Made by a program: the position numbers and the translations under genes. DNA of 32,692 nucleotides, taken from the NCBI RefSeq assembly GCF_009865405.1, contig NZ_WWJY01000937.1, positions 1-32,692 of the forward strand, in the 5' to 3' direction. The notes under the pieces were generated by a model. It was not told the origin of the DNA, searched no databases, and saw only the letters and a list, made by a program, of their open reading frames with translations. This DNA comes from Streptomyces sp. SID3212. GTDB taxonomy: Bacteria > Actinomycetota > Actinomycetes > Streptomycetales > Streptomycetaceae. Position 1 is the stretch's first letter, and each line of letters begins with the position of its first letter. Below are positions 8,954 to 17,633 of this stretch, in pieces.

Positions 8954-9964
8954 ATGAGCTACAACCAGCCGGGCCCGTACGGTGGGCAGCAGCCTCAGCA
9001 GCCAGGGCCGTACGGTCAGCCGGGTCCCTACGGCCAGCAGCCGCCGCAGGGTCCGCCGCAGCCCGGCTACGGTTACCCGCAGCAGCCCGGGGTCCCTCCG
9101 CAGGGCCAGCCCCAGCCGGGGTACGGCTACCCCCAGCAGCCGGGCCAGCAGCAGCCCGGACCGTACGGGCAGCCCGGACAGCAGCCGGGGCCGTACGGGC
9201 AGCAGCAGCCGCAGCAGCCTCCGTACGGCGGCGGCCCCTTCCCGCCCCCTCCGGGCCCCGCGCCCAAGAAGCGGACCGGGCTGATCATCGGGGTAGTCGT
9301 GGTGGCTCTCGCGGTGATAGCCGGTGGCGCGTACTTCGTGACGCGGGACGGCGGCGAGGGCGGCGGCTCCGTCGCCGACGACGGCGCGCACAAGCTCAGC
9401 GCCCCGGAGACCGTGATCGGCGGTACGTACAAGAAGGACAAGGCCCAGAGCGCCGACACCGGCATGAGCGAGAGCGACCTCAAGGACGCCGAGAAGTGGG
9501 GTGTCAAGAACGCCAAGGACGCCAGCGCCAGTTACAAGTCGGGGGACGAGGCGAACCCGCTGGCCGGCAAGGTGCTGACCTTCAGCGGCGCCTACGGTCA
9601 GATCGCCGACCCGGAGAAGACCGTCGACGCGATGTTCGCGTACCTGAAGACGCAGTCCGAGAAGGACGCGGACACCAGCTCCATCGGCACACTCGTCGGC
9701 AGCCCCGAGGCGTTCACGCCGGCCGGGCTCGACAACGCGGTCATGAAGTGCCAGGAGATCAAGGTGAAGACCGACGACTCGGGCGCCGCCGCCGGCGGGC
9801 CCGCGGAGATCTCCTTCCCGATGTGCATCTGGGGCGACCACAGCACGGTCGCCTCCGTCACCTACGTCGAGGTGGCGAACGCCGTGAGCGGCAAGAGCGC
9901 GCCGCTCCAGGACGCCGCCGCCATCGCCGCCAAGCTGCGCAACGACGTGCGCGTCAAGCTCTGA
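8954..9964 (+). CDS. Pro/Gln/Gly-rich single-pass membrane protein, unknown function
   Basis: A 336-residue protein I cannot assign to a named family. Residues 1-108 are low-complexity repeats of PGPYGQ, PQQPGYGYP and similar units. They are followed by a PKKR stop-transfer-like basic patch and one membrane helix at about 115-132 (LIIGVVVVALAVIAGGAYFV). The 200-residue C-terminal part is rich in Asp, Lys and Ser and has two cysteines (Cys at KCQEI and MCIWG) that could form an extracytoplasmic disulfide. The expected topology is a cytosolic Pro-rich tail with an external globular domain. The ATG at 8954 has GGAGGGG about 9 nt upstream and is preferred over an in-frame upstream start at 8897. 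It is divergent from valS and convergent with clpX. Such tails are common in Streptomyces membrane proteins, so homology in residues 1-108 is uninformative. Confidence 0.88.
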   Translation: MSYNQPGPYGGQQPQQPGPYGQPGPYGQQPPQGPPQPGYGYPQQPGVPPQGQPQPGYGYPQQPGQQQPGPYGQPGQQPGPYGQQQPQQPPYGGGPFPPPPGPAPKKRTGLIIGVVVVALAVIAGGAYFVTRDGGEGGGSVADDGAHKLSAPETVIGGTYKKDKAQSADTGMSESDLKDAEKWGVKNAKDASASYKSGDEANPLAGKVLTFSGAYGQIADPEKTVDAMFAYLKTQSEKDADTSSIGTLVGSPEAFTPAGLDNAVMKCQEIKVKTDDSGAAAGGPAEISFPMCIWGDHSTVASVTYVEVANAVSGKSAPLQDAAAIAAKLRNDVRVKL

Positions 9965-9980
9965 CGGACGTCCGCCACAT

Positions 9981-10025
9981 GACAGGGGCGCCCGAGCCGG
10001 TGTGAACCGGCCGGGCGCCCCTGTC
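9981..10025. terminator. Bidirectional terminator between the Pro-rich gene and clpX
   Basis: Very stable hairpin: outer 14-bp stem GACAGGGGCGCCCG / CGGGCGCCCCTGTC, inner 5-bp GCCGG / CCGGC, and a short TGTGAA loop. It is placed 16 nt after the plus-strand stop and 33 nt after the clpX stop, so it can end both converging transcripts. Confidence 0.9.
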
Positions 10026-10058
10026 GTGTACCGGGTGGCCGCGTCTGGGCCTCGGTCG

Positions 10059-11351
<1,293 letters not shown>

Positions 11352-11425
11352 GAGGTGCTTCCCCTTCGCCTGGGAGCAGCTTGGTTCAGCGGCTCCTGTG
11401 CCTCATATCCGACGGTACCTTGCCC

Positions 11426-11443
11426 GGGCCCCCGTTCGGGCCC
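11426..11443 (-). terminator. Possible hairpin between clpP2 and clpX
   Basis: GGGCCC - CCGTTC - GGGCCC can fold into a 6-bp stem with a 6-nt loop. Because each arm is itself palindromic and the surroundings are C-rich, the structure is not unique. It may reduce read-through from clpP2 into clpX; weak evidence. Confidence 0.3.
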
Positions 11444-11538
11444 CCCTTGGCGCGGTTCACAAGGTCGTGGGACTCCGCCGTACCGTGAGCGGTGTCCGGT
11501 CGTGACCCGTGCGACCCGCGCCGAGGGCGCCGGGAGCC

Positions 11539-12228
11539 TCAGGCGGCCGCAGCGGCGGCCGTCGTCTTGCGGGTCGACACGATCTGGTCGACCAGGCCGT
11601 ACGCGAGTGCGTCGTCGGCGGTGAGGATCTTGTCGCGCTCGATGTCGTCGCGGACCTTCTCGATCGGCGTCGTCGAGTGCTTGGCCAGCATGTCCTCCAG
11701 CTGCGCGCGCATCCGGAGGATTTCGTTGGCCGCGATCTCCAGGTCGGAGAGCTGCTCGCGGCCGGTCTGGCTGGACGGCTGGTGGATCAGCACGCGCGCG
11801 TTCGGGAGGGCCAGTCGCTTGCCGGGGGTGCCGGCGGCGAGCAGCACGGCGGCGGCGGAGGCGGCCTGTCCCATGCACACGGTCTGGATGTCGGGCTTCA
11901 CGAACTGCATCGTGTCGTAGATGGCCGTGAGGGCCGTCATCGAGCCGCCGGGGCTGTTGATGTAGATCGAGATGTCGCGGTCCGGGTCCATCGACTCCAG
12001 GCACAGGAGCTGCGCCATGACGTCGTTGGCGGACGCGTCGTCGATCTGCACGCCGAGGAAGATCACGCGCTCCTCGAAGAGCTTCGCGTACGGGTCGTAC
12101 TCACGCACGCCCTGCGAGGTGCGCTCCACGAAGCGCGGGATGACGTAGCGGTTGTCCACCTGCGGGCCGGTGTACAGGCCGGACGCGGTGTAGCTCGCGG
12201 GATTGTTGTTCATGTGGGTGTTCACCAT
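11539..12228 (-). CDS. clpP2: ATP-dependent Clp protease proteolytic subunit (ClpP2 position)
   Basis: Serine peptidase subunit of the Clp machine. The 229-residue product contains the full catalytic triad by position and context: Ser124 in GQAASAAAV, His149 in LIHQP and Asp199 in IERDKIL; the Ser-His spacing of 25 equals that of E. coli ClpP. The N-terminus (about 25 residues before the core) is a propeptide-like extension. ATG at 12228 is used; an internal ATG five codons later (MNNNPASY) is a realistic alternative because neither has a strong ribosome binding site. It lies 65 nt downstream of clpP1, so the two are presumably co-transcribed and form a mixed ClpP1P2 peptidase as in other actinobacteria (family knowledge). 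Confidence 0.96.
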   Translation of the reverse strand: MVNTHMNNNPASYTASGLYTGPQVDNRYVIPRFVERTSQGVREYDPYAKLFEERVIFLGVQIDDASANDVMAQLLCLESMDPDRDISIYINSPGGSMTALTAIYDTMQFVKPDIQTVCMGQAASAAAVLLAAGTPGKRLALPNARVLIHQPSSQTGREQLSDLEIAANEILRMRAQLEDMLAKHSTTPIEKVRDDIERDKILTADDALAYGLVDQIVSTRKTTAAAAAA

Positions 12229-12293
12229 CCTGATGGCATTCGCTGGGCGGGGCTGCGGGGGCTGTTCGGTCGGCCGATCCGGGGCTGTGGTGC

Positions 12294-12911
12294 TCAGGCC
12301 CCGGTGCCGCCGCCGCCCGGAACACCCGAGGCAACGGAGATGATCTCGTCGATGATGCCGTAGGCCACGGCTTCCTCGGCGGTGAACCAGCGGTCGCGGT
12401 CACCGTCGCGGATGATCGTCTCTTCGGTCTGGCCGGTGTGGCGGGCCGTGATCTCGGCCATGCGCTTCTTCGTACGGAGGAGCTGCTGGGCCTGGATCTT
12501 GATGTCGGAGGCGGTGCCCCCGAGGCCCGCGGACCCCTGGTGCATGAGGATGTCCGTGTTGGGCAGCGCGAAGCGCTTGCCGGCCGTGCCGCCGGTCAGC
12601 AGGAACTGGCCCATGGAGGCCGCCATGCCCATGCCGATGGTCACCACGTCGTTGGGGATGTACTGCATGGTGTCGTAGACGGCCATGCCGGCCGTCACGG
12701 ATCCACCCGGGCTGTTGATGTAGAGGTAGATGTCCTTCTCGGGCTCGGCCGCGAGGAGGAGGAGCTGCGCCGTGATCTTGTTGGCGATGTCGTCGTCGAC
12801 CTGCTGGCCGAGGAAGATGATCCGCTCTCCGAGCAGCCGGCTGTAGACCTGGTCGCCGAGGCCACCACCGAGGGACGGCTCACCGGCGGCGTAAGGCATC
12901 AGATTCGTCAC
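12294..12911 (-). CDS. clpP1: ATP-dependent Clp protease proteolytic subunit (ClpP1 position)
   Basis: First peptidase gene of the clpP1P2 pair. The 205-residue product has Ser99 in GMAASMGQF, His124 in LMHQG and Asp173 in DRDRWF, giving a complete triad with E. coli-like spacing. The His is followed by QG rather than the usual QP. The C-terminus is Gly-rich ([10 protein letters not shown]). It starts at a GTG preceded by AGGTGG. A 343-nt upstream region separates it from tig and contains a candidate ClgR operator about 130 nt upstream, which fits the known ClgR activation of clpP1P2 in Streptomyces. Confidence 0.97.
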   Translation of the reverse strand: MTNLMPYAAGEPSLGGGLGDQVYSRLLGERIIFLGQQVDDDIANKITAQLLLLAAEPEKDIYLYINSPGGSVTAGMAVYDTMQYIPNDVVTIGMGMAASMGQFLLTGGTAGKRFALPNTDILMHQGSAGLGGTASDIKIQAQQLLRTKKRMAEITARHTGQTEETIIRDGDRDRWFTAEEAVAYGIIDEIISVASGVPGGGGTGA

Positions 12912-13043
12912 GTATCCACCTGCTCGTCTCTGACGGCTGCGGCCGTCTCAGCGTCTTCGTTCCGAGGGTCGGGGGACTCCCCTGCCCTCGTATTCATGGA
13001 CCCTAACGCGCTGGTCGGCGAGGGCCATCCCGCTTCCGTGACT

Positions 13044-13057
13044 GTTCGCTGGGAGCG
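13044..13057 (-). promoter_or_regulatory. Candidate ClgR operator upstream of clpP1
   Basis: GTTCGC-TGGGA-GCG fits the Streptomyces ClgR consensus as I remember it (GTTCGC-N5-GCG) exactly. The core CGC-N5-GCG is a palindrome and so reads on either strand. It lies 133 nt upstream of the clpP1 start, an activator-compatible position. Confidence 0.65.
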
Positions 13058-13192
13058 CAAGGCAGTTGGGGCTCCGTACGGCCCTCTGAGGGCCTGGGGG
13101 ACGCCCGGGCCCTCGCGGGTGCCTCCGGGGTCGTCCGGGGGCCTTCAGGGGCGCTCAGGGGCGGGCGGCGGTGGGTGTCCGCCCGGCGGAAG

Positions 13193-13231
13193 GGGCGGGC
13201 CCCGGGCGCGTGTCGCGTCCGGGGCCCGTCC
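13193..13231 (-). terminator. Terminator of tig
   Basis: Hairpin with core arms GGGCCCCGGGCGCG and CGCGTCCGGGGCCC around a TGT loop (one G-T wobble), extendable by four more pairs outward. It begins 24 nt beyond the tig stop. No T-tract. Confidence 0.8.
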
Positions 13232-13254
13232 TCACGTGCGGCCTGCGGGGCGGA

Positions 13255-14679
13255 TCAGGCGTCGGTCTTGTCGGCCTTCTCGGCCTTGCCCTCGTCGTCG
13301 CCCTGGGCGGCGGCGTCCTCGGCCGGGGCGGCGGCCGCCTCGACCGTCTCGCCGGTCTCGTCTTCCTCGTCGTCGTCCAGCTCGACGGTCTCACCGTTGG
13401 TGTCGACCACCTTCGCCGACTCGACCACCACGGCGAGCGCCTTGCCGCGGGCGACCTCGCCGACGAGCATCGGCACCTGGCCGCCTTCGACGACCGCCTG
13501 GGCGAACTGGTCCGGGGACATGCCGGAGGACTGGGCGCGGCGCATGAGGTGCTCGGTGAGCTCCTCCTGGCTGACGTTCAGCTTCTCCTTGTTCACCAGC
13601 TCGTCGAGGATGAACTGGGTCTTGATGCCCTTGACCGCCTGCTCCTTGGTCTCCTCCTCGAACTCCTCCTCGGTCTTGCCCTGGATCTCCAGGTACTTCG
13701 CGAGGTCGAGGCCCATCTGACCGAGCTGGTGGTGCTCCAGGTTGTGCTTGCGGGTGTTGATCTCGTCCGCGAGCAGCTTCTCCGGGATCGGCACCTCGGC
13801 GAGCTTGAGCAGCTCTTCGAGGACCCGCTCCTGGGCCTGGGTGGCCTGGTCGTACTGCTTCATGCTCTCGAGGCGCTTGCGGCTGTCCGCCTTGAGCTCG
13901 TCGAGGGTGTCGAACTCGCTCGCCGTCTGGGCGAAGTCGTCGTCCAGCTCGGGCAGCTCGCGGGCGGAGACCGTGAGGACCTTGACGGTGACCTCGGCGG
14001 GCTGGCCCTCGGCGGCGCCGCCCTTCAACTCGGAGGTGAAGGTGGCCTCGCCGCCGGCCTCCAGGCCGATGACGGCCTCGTCGATGCCGTCGAGCAGCTC
14101 GCCGGAACCGATGGTGTACGACACGTCGCTGGCGACGCCGTCCGGCAGCACCTCGCCGTCGACCTTGGCCTCCAGGTCGATCGACACGACGTCGCCCTGG
14201 GCGGCGGCGCGCTCGACCACGTTGGTCGTCGCGAAGCGGTCGCGGAGCTGCTCGACCGACTTGTCGACGTCCTCGTCGGTGACCTCGACCGCGTCCACGG
14301 TGACCTCGATGCCGGAGTAGTCCGGGATCTCGATCTCGGGGCGGATGTCCACCTCGGCGGTGAAGGACAGCAGCTCGCCGTCCTTGAGCTCGGTGATGTC
14401 GACCTCGGGCTGGCCGAGGACGTTCAGTTCACCTTCGTTGACGGCCTCGGTGTAGAACTTCGGGAGGGCGTCGTTGACGGCCTCCTCCAGCACAGCACCA
14501 CGGCCGAACCGCTGGTCGATGACCCGGGCCGGGATCTTGCCCTTGCGGAAGCCCTTCACCGTGACCTGCTGGTTGATCTTCTTGTACGCCGCGTCGAGGC
14601 TGTCCTTGAGCTCCTCGAAGGGCACCTCGACTGTGAGCCGAACCCGAGTCGGGTTCAGGGTCTCCACGGCGCTCTTCAC
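13255..14679 (-). CDS. tig: Trigger factor (ribosome-associated chaperone/PPIase)
   Basis: Binds near the ribosomal exit tunnel and chaperones nascent chains. The 474-residue product starts [21 protein letters not shown] at a GTG preceded by AAGGAGA seven nt upstream; an in-frame start 51 nt further upstream lacks such a site and is rejected. The ribosome-docking motif GFRKGKIP is near residue 42. It is followed by an FKBP-type PPIase domain (about 155-240, with [22 protein letters not shown]), then the alpha-helical C-terminal domain. The last 45 residues are an acidic tail rich in Glu, Asp and Ala, as in other Streptomyces trigger factors. A 7-bp hairpin (14722-14739) lies in its 5' leader. 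It is upstream of clpP1 but separated by a terminator. Confidence 0.97.
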   Translation of the reverse strand: MKSAVETLNPTRVRLTVEVPFEELKDSLDAAYKKINQQVTVKGFRKGKIPARVIDQRFGRGAVLEEAVNDALPKFYTEAVNEGELNVLGQPEVDITELKDGELLSFTAEVDIRPEIEIPDYSGIEVTVDAVEVTDEDVDKSVEQLRDRFATTNVVERAAAQGDVVSIDLEAKVDGEVLPDGVASDVSYTIGSGELLDGIDEAVIGLEAGGEATFTSELKGGAAEGQPAEVTVKVLTVSARELPELDDDFAQTASEFDTLDELKADSRKRLESMKQYDQATQAQERVLEELLKLAEVPIPEKLLADEINTRKHNLEHHQLGQMGLDLAKYLEIQGKTEEEFEEETKEQAVKGIKTQFILDELVNKEKLNVSQEELTEHLMRRAQSSGMSPDQFAQAVVEGGQVPMLVGEVARGKALAVVVESAKVVDTNGETVELDDDEEDETGETVEAAAAPAEDAAAQGDDEGKAEKADKTDA

Positions 14680-14721
14680 GGTTCGGTCTCCTTGGTGGCT
14701 GATTCTGGGGTTCTGCTGCCT

Positions 14722-14739
14722 CCGCCGCACTCGCGGCGG
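14722..14739 (-). other. Hairpin in the tig 5' leader
   Basis: CCGCCGC - ACTC - GCGGCGG, a perfect 7-bp stem 43 nt upstream of the tig GTG. It could be an mRNA-stability element or the end of the tRNA-Pro transcript; no sequence feature decides between these. Confidence 0.4.
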
Positions 14740-14892
14740 CCACAGCGGATTCGGCCCGGCTTCGTCAGATCCTTCAGAGACTCTTCAGACACACAGGCAC
14801 GCAGCTTGCATAGTAACCGCATGCGGGAAGGCCCCCACAACGCGATCTTGTCGTGCTGGTCCGTGCGATCGGGCCACGGGCGGTCGGGCTAC

Positions 14893-14969
14893 TGGTCGGG
14901 GTGGCCGGATTCGAACCGACGACCTTCCGCTCCCAAAGCGGACGCGCTACCAAGCTGCGCCACACCCCG
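14893..14969 (-). tRNA. tRNA-Pro (anticodon TGG)
   Basis: Minus-strand cloverleaf: acceptor stem CGGGGTG / CACCCCG, D-arm GCGCAGCTTGGTAGCGC, anticodon stem TCCGC / GCGGA around the loop TTTGGGA, and T-arm GGTTCGAATCC. The discriminator A is followed by an encoded CCA (14893-14895), giving 77 nt in total. It is transcribed toward tig, 213 nt upstream of its start codon. Confidence 0.95.
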
Positions 14970-15173
14970 TTGGTGCGACACGTAGGGTACATGCCCGAAG
15001 GCGCTCCGTTCGCCCTTTCCGGCCGGGGTGACGGGAAGGTGACCGGGACGGGTGGCCGGGGGAGGCGGCCGGGAGGGGTGCGCCGCACCGGCGCCAAGTG
15101 ATGTGCGGGGAGCGGCGGTGACCCGCTACGATGCTGTTCGTGCCGCGGTCACCCGACCGGCGGCGCTCGCTGT

Positions 15174-15247
15174 GCGGGCGTAGCTCAATGGTAGAGCCCT
15201 AGTCTTCCAAACTAGCTACGCGGGTTCGATTCCCGTCGCCCGCTCCA
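15174..15247 (+). tRNA. tRNA-Gly (anticodon TCC)
   Basis: Acceptor stem GCGGGCG / CGCCCGC, D-arm GCTCAATGGTAGAGC, anticodon stem CTAGT / ACTAG around the loop CTTCCAA (anticodon TCC), and T-arm GGGTTCGATTCCC. Discriminator T, then an encoded CCA at 15245-15247. It is divergent from tRNA-Pro; a TACGAT at 15127-15132 could be its -10 element but no good -35 is seen. Confidence 0.95.
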
Positions 15248-15341
15248 CAGCTTCGGCCCGACCCGTGTGCGCAAGCCACCGGTCGGGCCGTTCGCGTTCA
15301 CGTTTGCCGCGTGGTTCGGCGTCGGGACGTCGGGGCGGCGG

Positions 15342-15536
15342 TCAGAACGTGATGTTGCTGATCGTGTCCGCTATCGAGTTGAGCGTCCGGTTCACCGCCG
15401 GCGCCATGTTCGTGGACGCGAGGAAGAAGCCGAACAGCACGGCGACGACCGCCGGTCCGCCCTTGAGGGAGCCGCCTCGGATCAGCACCACGAGGATGAT
15501 CGCCAACAGCACCACCACAGACAGTGAAATGGCCAC
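15342..15536 (-). CDS. Small (64-residue) membrane protein, unknown function
   Basis: Hydrophobic N-terminal helix at residues 3-20 (ISLSVVVLLAIILVVLI), a basic turn (RGGSLKGG), a second helix at about 28-41 (AVVAVLFGFFLAST), then a short amphipathic tail ending in IADTISNITF. It starts at a GTG with GGAGGG about 11 nt upstream. I recall close relatives of this short sequence in many Streptomyces genomes, some near conjugative/integrative elements, but I know no function. It lies 94 nt from the 3' end of tRNA-Gly, reading toward it. Codon usage is normal for the window. Confidence 0.75.
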   Translation of the reverse strand: MAISLSVVVLLAIILVVLIRGGSLKGGPAVVAVLFGFFLASTNMAPAVNRTLNSIADTISNITF

Positions 15537-15802
15537 AACTGATCACACCCTCCGTCGGTCCGCCTCGCGCTTCGACCATCGTGCCATCAACGGCCTTGTT
15601 GATGTTGCCCCGTGACGAAACATCGACGTCAAGTTCTCGCCAATCGCGCGCCCCGCGCGCCGGAGCGTGCCCAACTCCGCCACGCCCGGCGGGAGATGAA
15701 TACCCGTGTGAATTCGATCCGACACCCGGGCGTGCGCACATTTAATCCACAGCTCATTTTCACGTCACTCGCGGACCGCTCACGGAGTGGATCAGTGGGC
15801 AA

Positions 15803-15817
15803 TTGACCGAGCGTCAA
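15803..15817. promoter_or_regulatory. Palindrome TTGAC-N5-GTCAA
   Basis: Perfect 5-5-5 inverted repeat (spacer CGAGC). It is the size of a dimeric regulator site and lies about 170 nt upstream of the acyltransferase start. Regulator unknown. Confidence 0.4.
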
Positions 15818-15844
15818 CCCGGTCCCGGCGGAGTCGATCAAGGT

Positions 15845-15891
15845 CGCCCCTATGCCCCCTTTAACGCCGATTAATTGGGGCATAAAGGGCG
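15845..15891. repeat. Large inverted repeat with AT-rich loop
   Basis: Arms CGCCC-C-TATGCCCC and GGGGCATA-AA-GGGCG: a perfect 8-bp inner stem plus a 5-bp outer stem with small bulges, around an 18-nt AT-rich loop. It is about 95 nt upstream of the acyltransferase start. It could be an operator, a leader structure or a terminator for an upstream transcript. Confidence 0.5.
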
Positions 15892-15984
15892 GTTGTCGGT
15901 GGTGTCTGACGTGCGCGCATTCCCGTCCCCGGGCCGGTCGGGAAGGTTTTACGAATCGCTTTGCGCGCGGCTAGGGTGCCGCAG

Positions 15985-17196
15985 ATGTTCCAGGCTCCCC
16001 GCGGTTATGACAGGACCCCACTCCCTCGGACCCCTCCGGCACCAGAGCCGAACTCCCCCACCGGAACCAATGCTTCCGCTGTGGCCGACACGCCGAGACC
16101 CGCCCAGCGGGACGCGTTCTTCGACAACGCCAAGTACCTGGCCATCGTGCTCGTGGCCGTCGCGCACGCCTGGGAACCGGTCATGGACGGCAGCCGCGCC
16201 ACCAAGGCGCTGTATCTGGTCGTCTACGCCTTCCACATGCCGGCCTTCGTCATCGTGTCCGGGTACTTCTCCCGGAGCTTCACCGCGCGCCCGGACCAGG
16301 TCAGGCGGCTGCTGACCGGCACAGCCGTGCCGTACGTCGTGTTCGAGGTGGGCTACTCGCTGTTCAAGCGCTATGCGGACGACACGCCGGGCCACCCCGT
16401 CAGCCTGCTGGATCCCTGGTACCTCACCTGGTTCCTGGCCGCGCTGTTCGTCTGGCGGCTCACCGCGCCGGTCTGGCGCGTGCTGCGCCACCCGCTGCCG
16501 GTCGCGCTCGTGATCGCGTCACTGGCGTCGCTGGCGCCCGGTATCGGCGACGACCTCAACCTCCAGCGCGTGTTGCAGTTCCTGCCGTACTTCGTGCTGG
16601 GCATGAGCCTGCGGCCGGAGCACTTCCGGCTGGTACGGCGGCCCGAGGTGCGGGCGTTGGCGGTGCCGCTGTTCGCGGGTGCGCTGGTGTTCGCGTACGC
16701 CGTGGCGCCCCGGATGCGGACCGGCTGGCTCTACCACAGCACCAGCGCCCAGCAACAGGGCGGCCCGTGGTGGTCGGGGCCCGTGATGACGCTCGTCCTC
16801 TTCGGCTGCTCGGTGGTGCTGTCGGCCGGCTTCCTGGCCTGGGTGCCCCGGCGCGGGACGTGGTTCACGGTGCTGGGCGCGGGCACGATCTGCGGTTATC
16901 TGCTGCACGGGTTCCTGGTCAAGGGCGCGGTGTTCGCCGGGGTCTTCGCCACGTACCCCTGGCTGTCCGATCCGGCCGGGGAGGTGGTCGTGTCGCTGGT
17001 GGCGGCCGTGGCGGTGACCCTGCTGTGCACTCCCCCGGTACGGCGGCTGTTCCGCTTCGCCGTGGAGCCGGAGATGGCGTGGGCGTTCCGCCGGGACGTC
17101 GTGGCGGCGGGCGGTGCGGGCCCGGTGAGTGGGAGGGCCGCCGCTCCTACCGCGTCAGGCCGAGCAGGTGTCGTACGGTCGCGTACTTCTCGGTGA
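15985..17196 (+). CDS. Membrane acyltransferase, fucose 4-O-acetylase-like (COG3594/acyltransferase 3)
   Basis: Predicted multi-pass membrane enzyme that moves an acyl group, usually acetyl, to a sugar or cell-envelope glycan. With the ATG at 15985 it has 403 residues, about ten membrane helices, and the family's N-terminal features: a DNAKYLAIVLVAVAHAW segment, whose AHAW stands where relatives have an invariant histidine, and AFHMPAFVIVSGYFSRS. An ATG with TAGGGTG upstream is preferred over the TTG at 15961. The first 50 residues are Pro/Thr-rich and probably cytosolic. The last 17 codons overlap the convergent HD-hydrolase gene by 50 bp. No sugar-biosynthesis genes are adjacent, so the acceptor cannot be inferred. 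Confidence 0.85.
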   Translation: MFQAPRGYDRTPLPRTPPAPEPNSPTGTNASAVADTPRPAQRDAFFDNAKYLAIVLVAVAHAWEPVMDGSRATKALYLVVYAFHMPAFVIVSGYFSRSFTARPDQVRRLLTGTAVPYVVFEVGYSLFKRYADDTPGHPVSLLDPWYLTWFLAALFVWRLTAPVWRVLRHPLPVALVIASLASLAPGIGDDLNLQRVLQFLPYFVLGMSLRPEHFRLVRRPEVRALAVPLFAGALVFAYAVAPRMRTGWLYHSTSAQQQGGPWWSGPVMTLVLFGCSVVLSAGFLAWVPRRGTWFTVLGAGTICGYLLHGFLVKGAVFAGVFATYPWLSDPAGEVVVSLVAAVAVTLLCTPPVRRLFRFAVEPEMAWAFRRDVVAAGGAGPVSGRAAAPTASGRAGVVRSRTSR

Positions 17197-17593
17197 GCCG
17201 GGTCCTGGTCGGCTCGTCCAGTACGGCGAGCCGGGCCGGGTCGGCGTTGTGCGCGAGGTCGGACTCCTTGACGACGAGGGCGCCGGGCGTGGCCAGGATC
17301 CGTGCGGTGTACGTACGGAGGTCCTCGCCCGTCACCTTCGTGAGCGCGAGGACCATGTCCTTGACCGGCCGGGGCAGCGGGGCGGCGGCGAGCCACTCCC
17401 GTGACAGCGCGTCGTCCTCGACCGCGTCGTGGAGCCAGGCGGCGGCGATCTGTTCGTCGGAGCCGCCCCTGGCGCGTACCCCTTCCGCGACCGCGCTGAG
17501 GTGCTCGGTGTAGGGGCGGCCCGCTTTGTCGGTCTGGGTGGCGTGGGCCTCGCGGGCGAGGGTTTCGACCTCGGCCAGGGTCAGGTGCGGCAT
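17147..17593 (-). CDS. HD-domain hydrolase resembling a small alarmone hydrolase (MESH1/SpoT-HD type)
   Basis: Single-domain 148-residue protein with a complete HD metal set by position: His31 in PYTEH, His55-Asp56 in WLHDAVED and Asp112 in KESDLAHNAD. The HDxxxED form (Glu59-Asp60) is the signature of (p)ppGpp 3'-pyrophosphohydrolases, and RPYTEHLSAVA matches the R...PY..H..VA segment before the first metal ligand. The likely activity is Mn-dependent hydrolysis of ppGpp or a related nucleotide such as NADPH; this is inference from motifs. There is no synthetase, TGS or ACT domain. It starts at ATG 17593 without a visible ribosome binding site. It is convergent with, and overlaps by 50 bp, the acyltransferase gene, and lies 40 nt after the ABC ATPase stop on the same strand. 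Confidence 0.8.
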   Translation of the reverse strand: MPHLTLAEVETLAREAHATQTDKAGRPYTEHLSAVAEGVRARGGSDEQIAAAWLHDAVEDDALSREWLAAAPLPRPVKDMVLALTKVTGEDLRTYTARILATPGALVVKESDLAHNADPARLAVLDEPTRTRLTEKYATVRHLLGLTR

Positions 17594-17633
17594 GGCCGGA
17601 CTGTACCGGCCGTGCCCCGCCGCCGGGCAGGTC

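Larger units (their letters stand above)
12912..13254. other. 343-nt non-coding region upstream of clpP1
   Basis: Gene-free stretch between tig and clpP1. It contains the tig terminator hairpin (13193-13231) and a ClgR-like palindrome (13044-13057), and it must hold the clpP1 promoter. I could not pick out unambiguous -10/-35 hexamers, and short frames here look like noise. Confidence 0.7.
15537..15984. other. 448-nt gene-free, AT-richer stretch with inverted repeats
   Basis: No frame here has convincing Streptomyces codon bias. It contains several AT-rich runs unusual for the window (for example around 15740-15760 and 15860-15885). It also contains an inverted repeat at 15601-15624 (GATGTT / AACATC), TTGAC-N5-GTCAA at 15803-15817, and the large inverted repeat at 15845-15891. 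It must hold the divergent promoters of the 64-residue membrane protein and the acyltransferase. Confidence 0.6.

Noticed and set aside
8960..9260. Tandem DNA repeat or CRISPR-like array
   Set aside because: The periodicity is produced by in-frame Pro/Gln/Gly/Tyr codons of the membrane protein; units are irregular and there are no spacers.
15629..15883. 84-codon minus-strand frame in the 15537-15984 gap
   Set aside because: Codon third positions do not show the window's GC bias, there is no good ribosome binding site, it runs across the inverted repeats, and I recognise no homologue.
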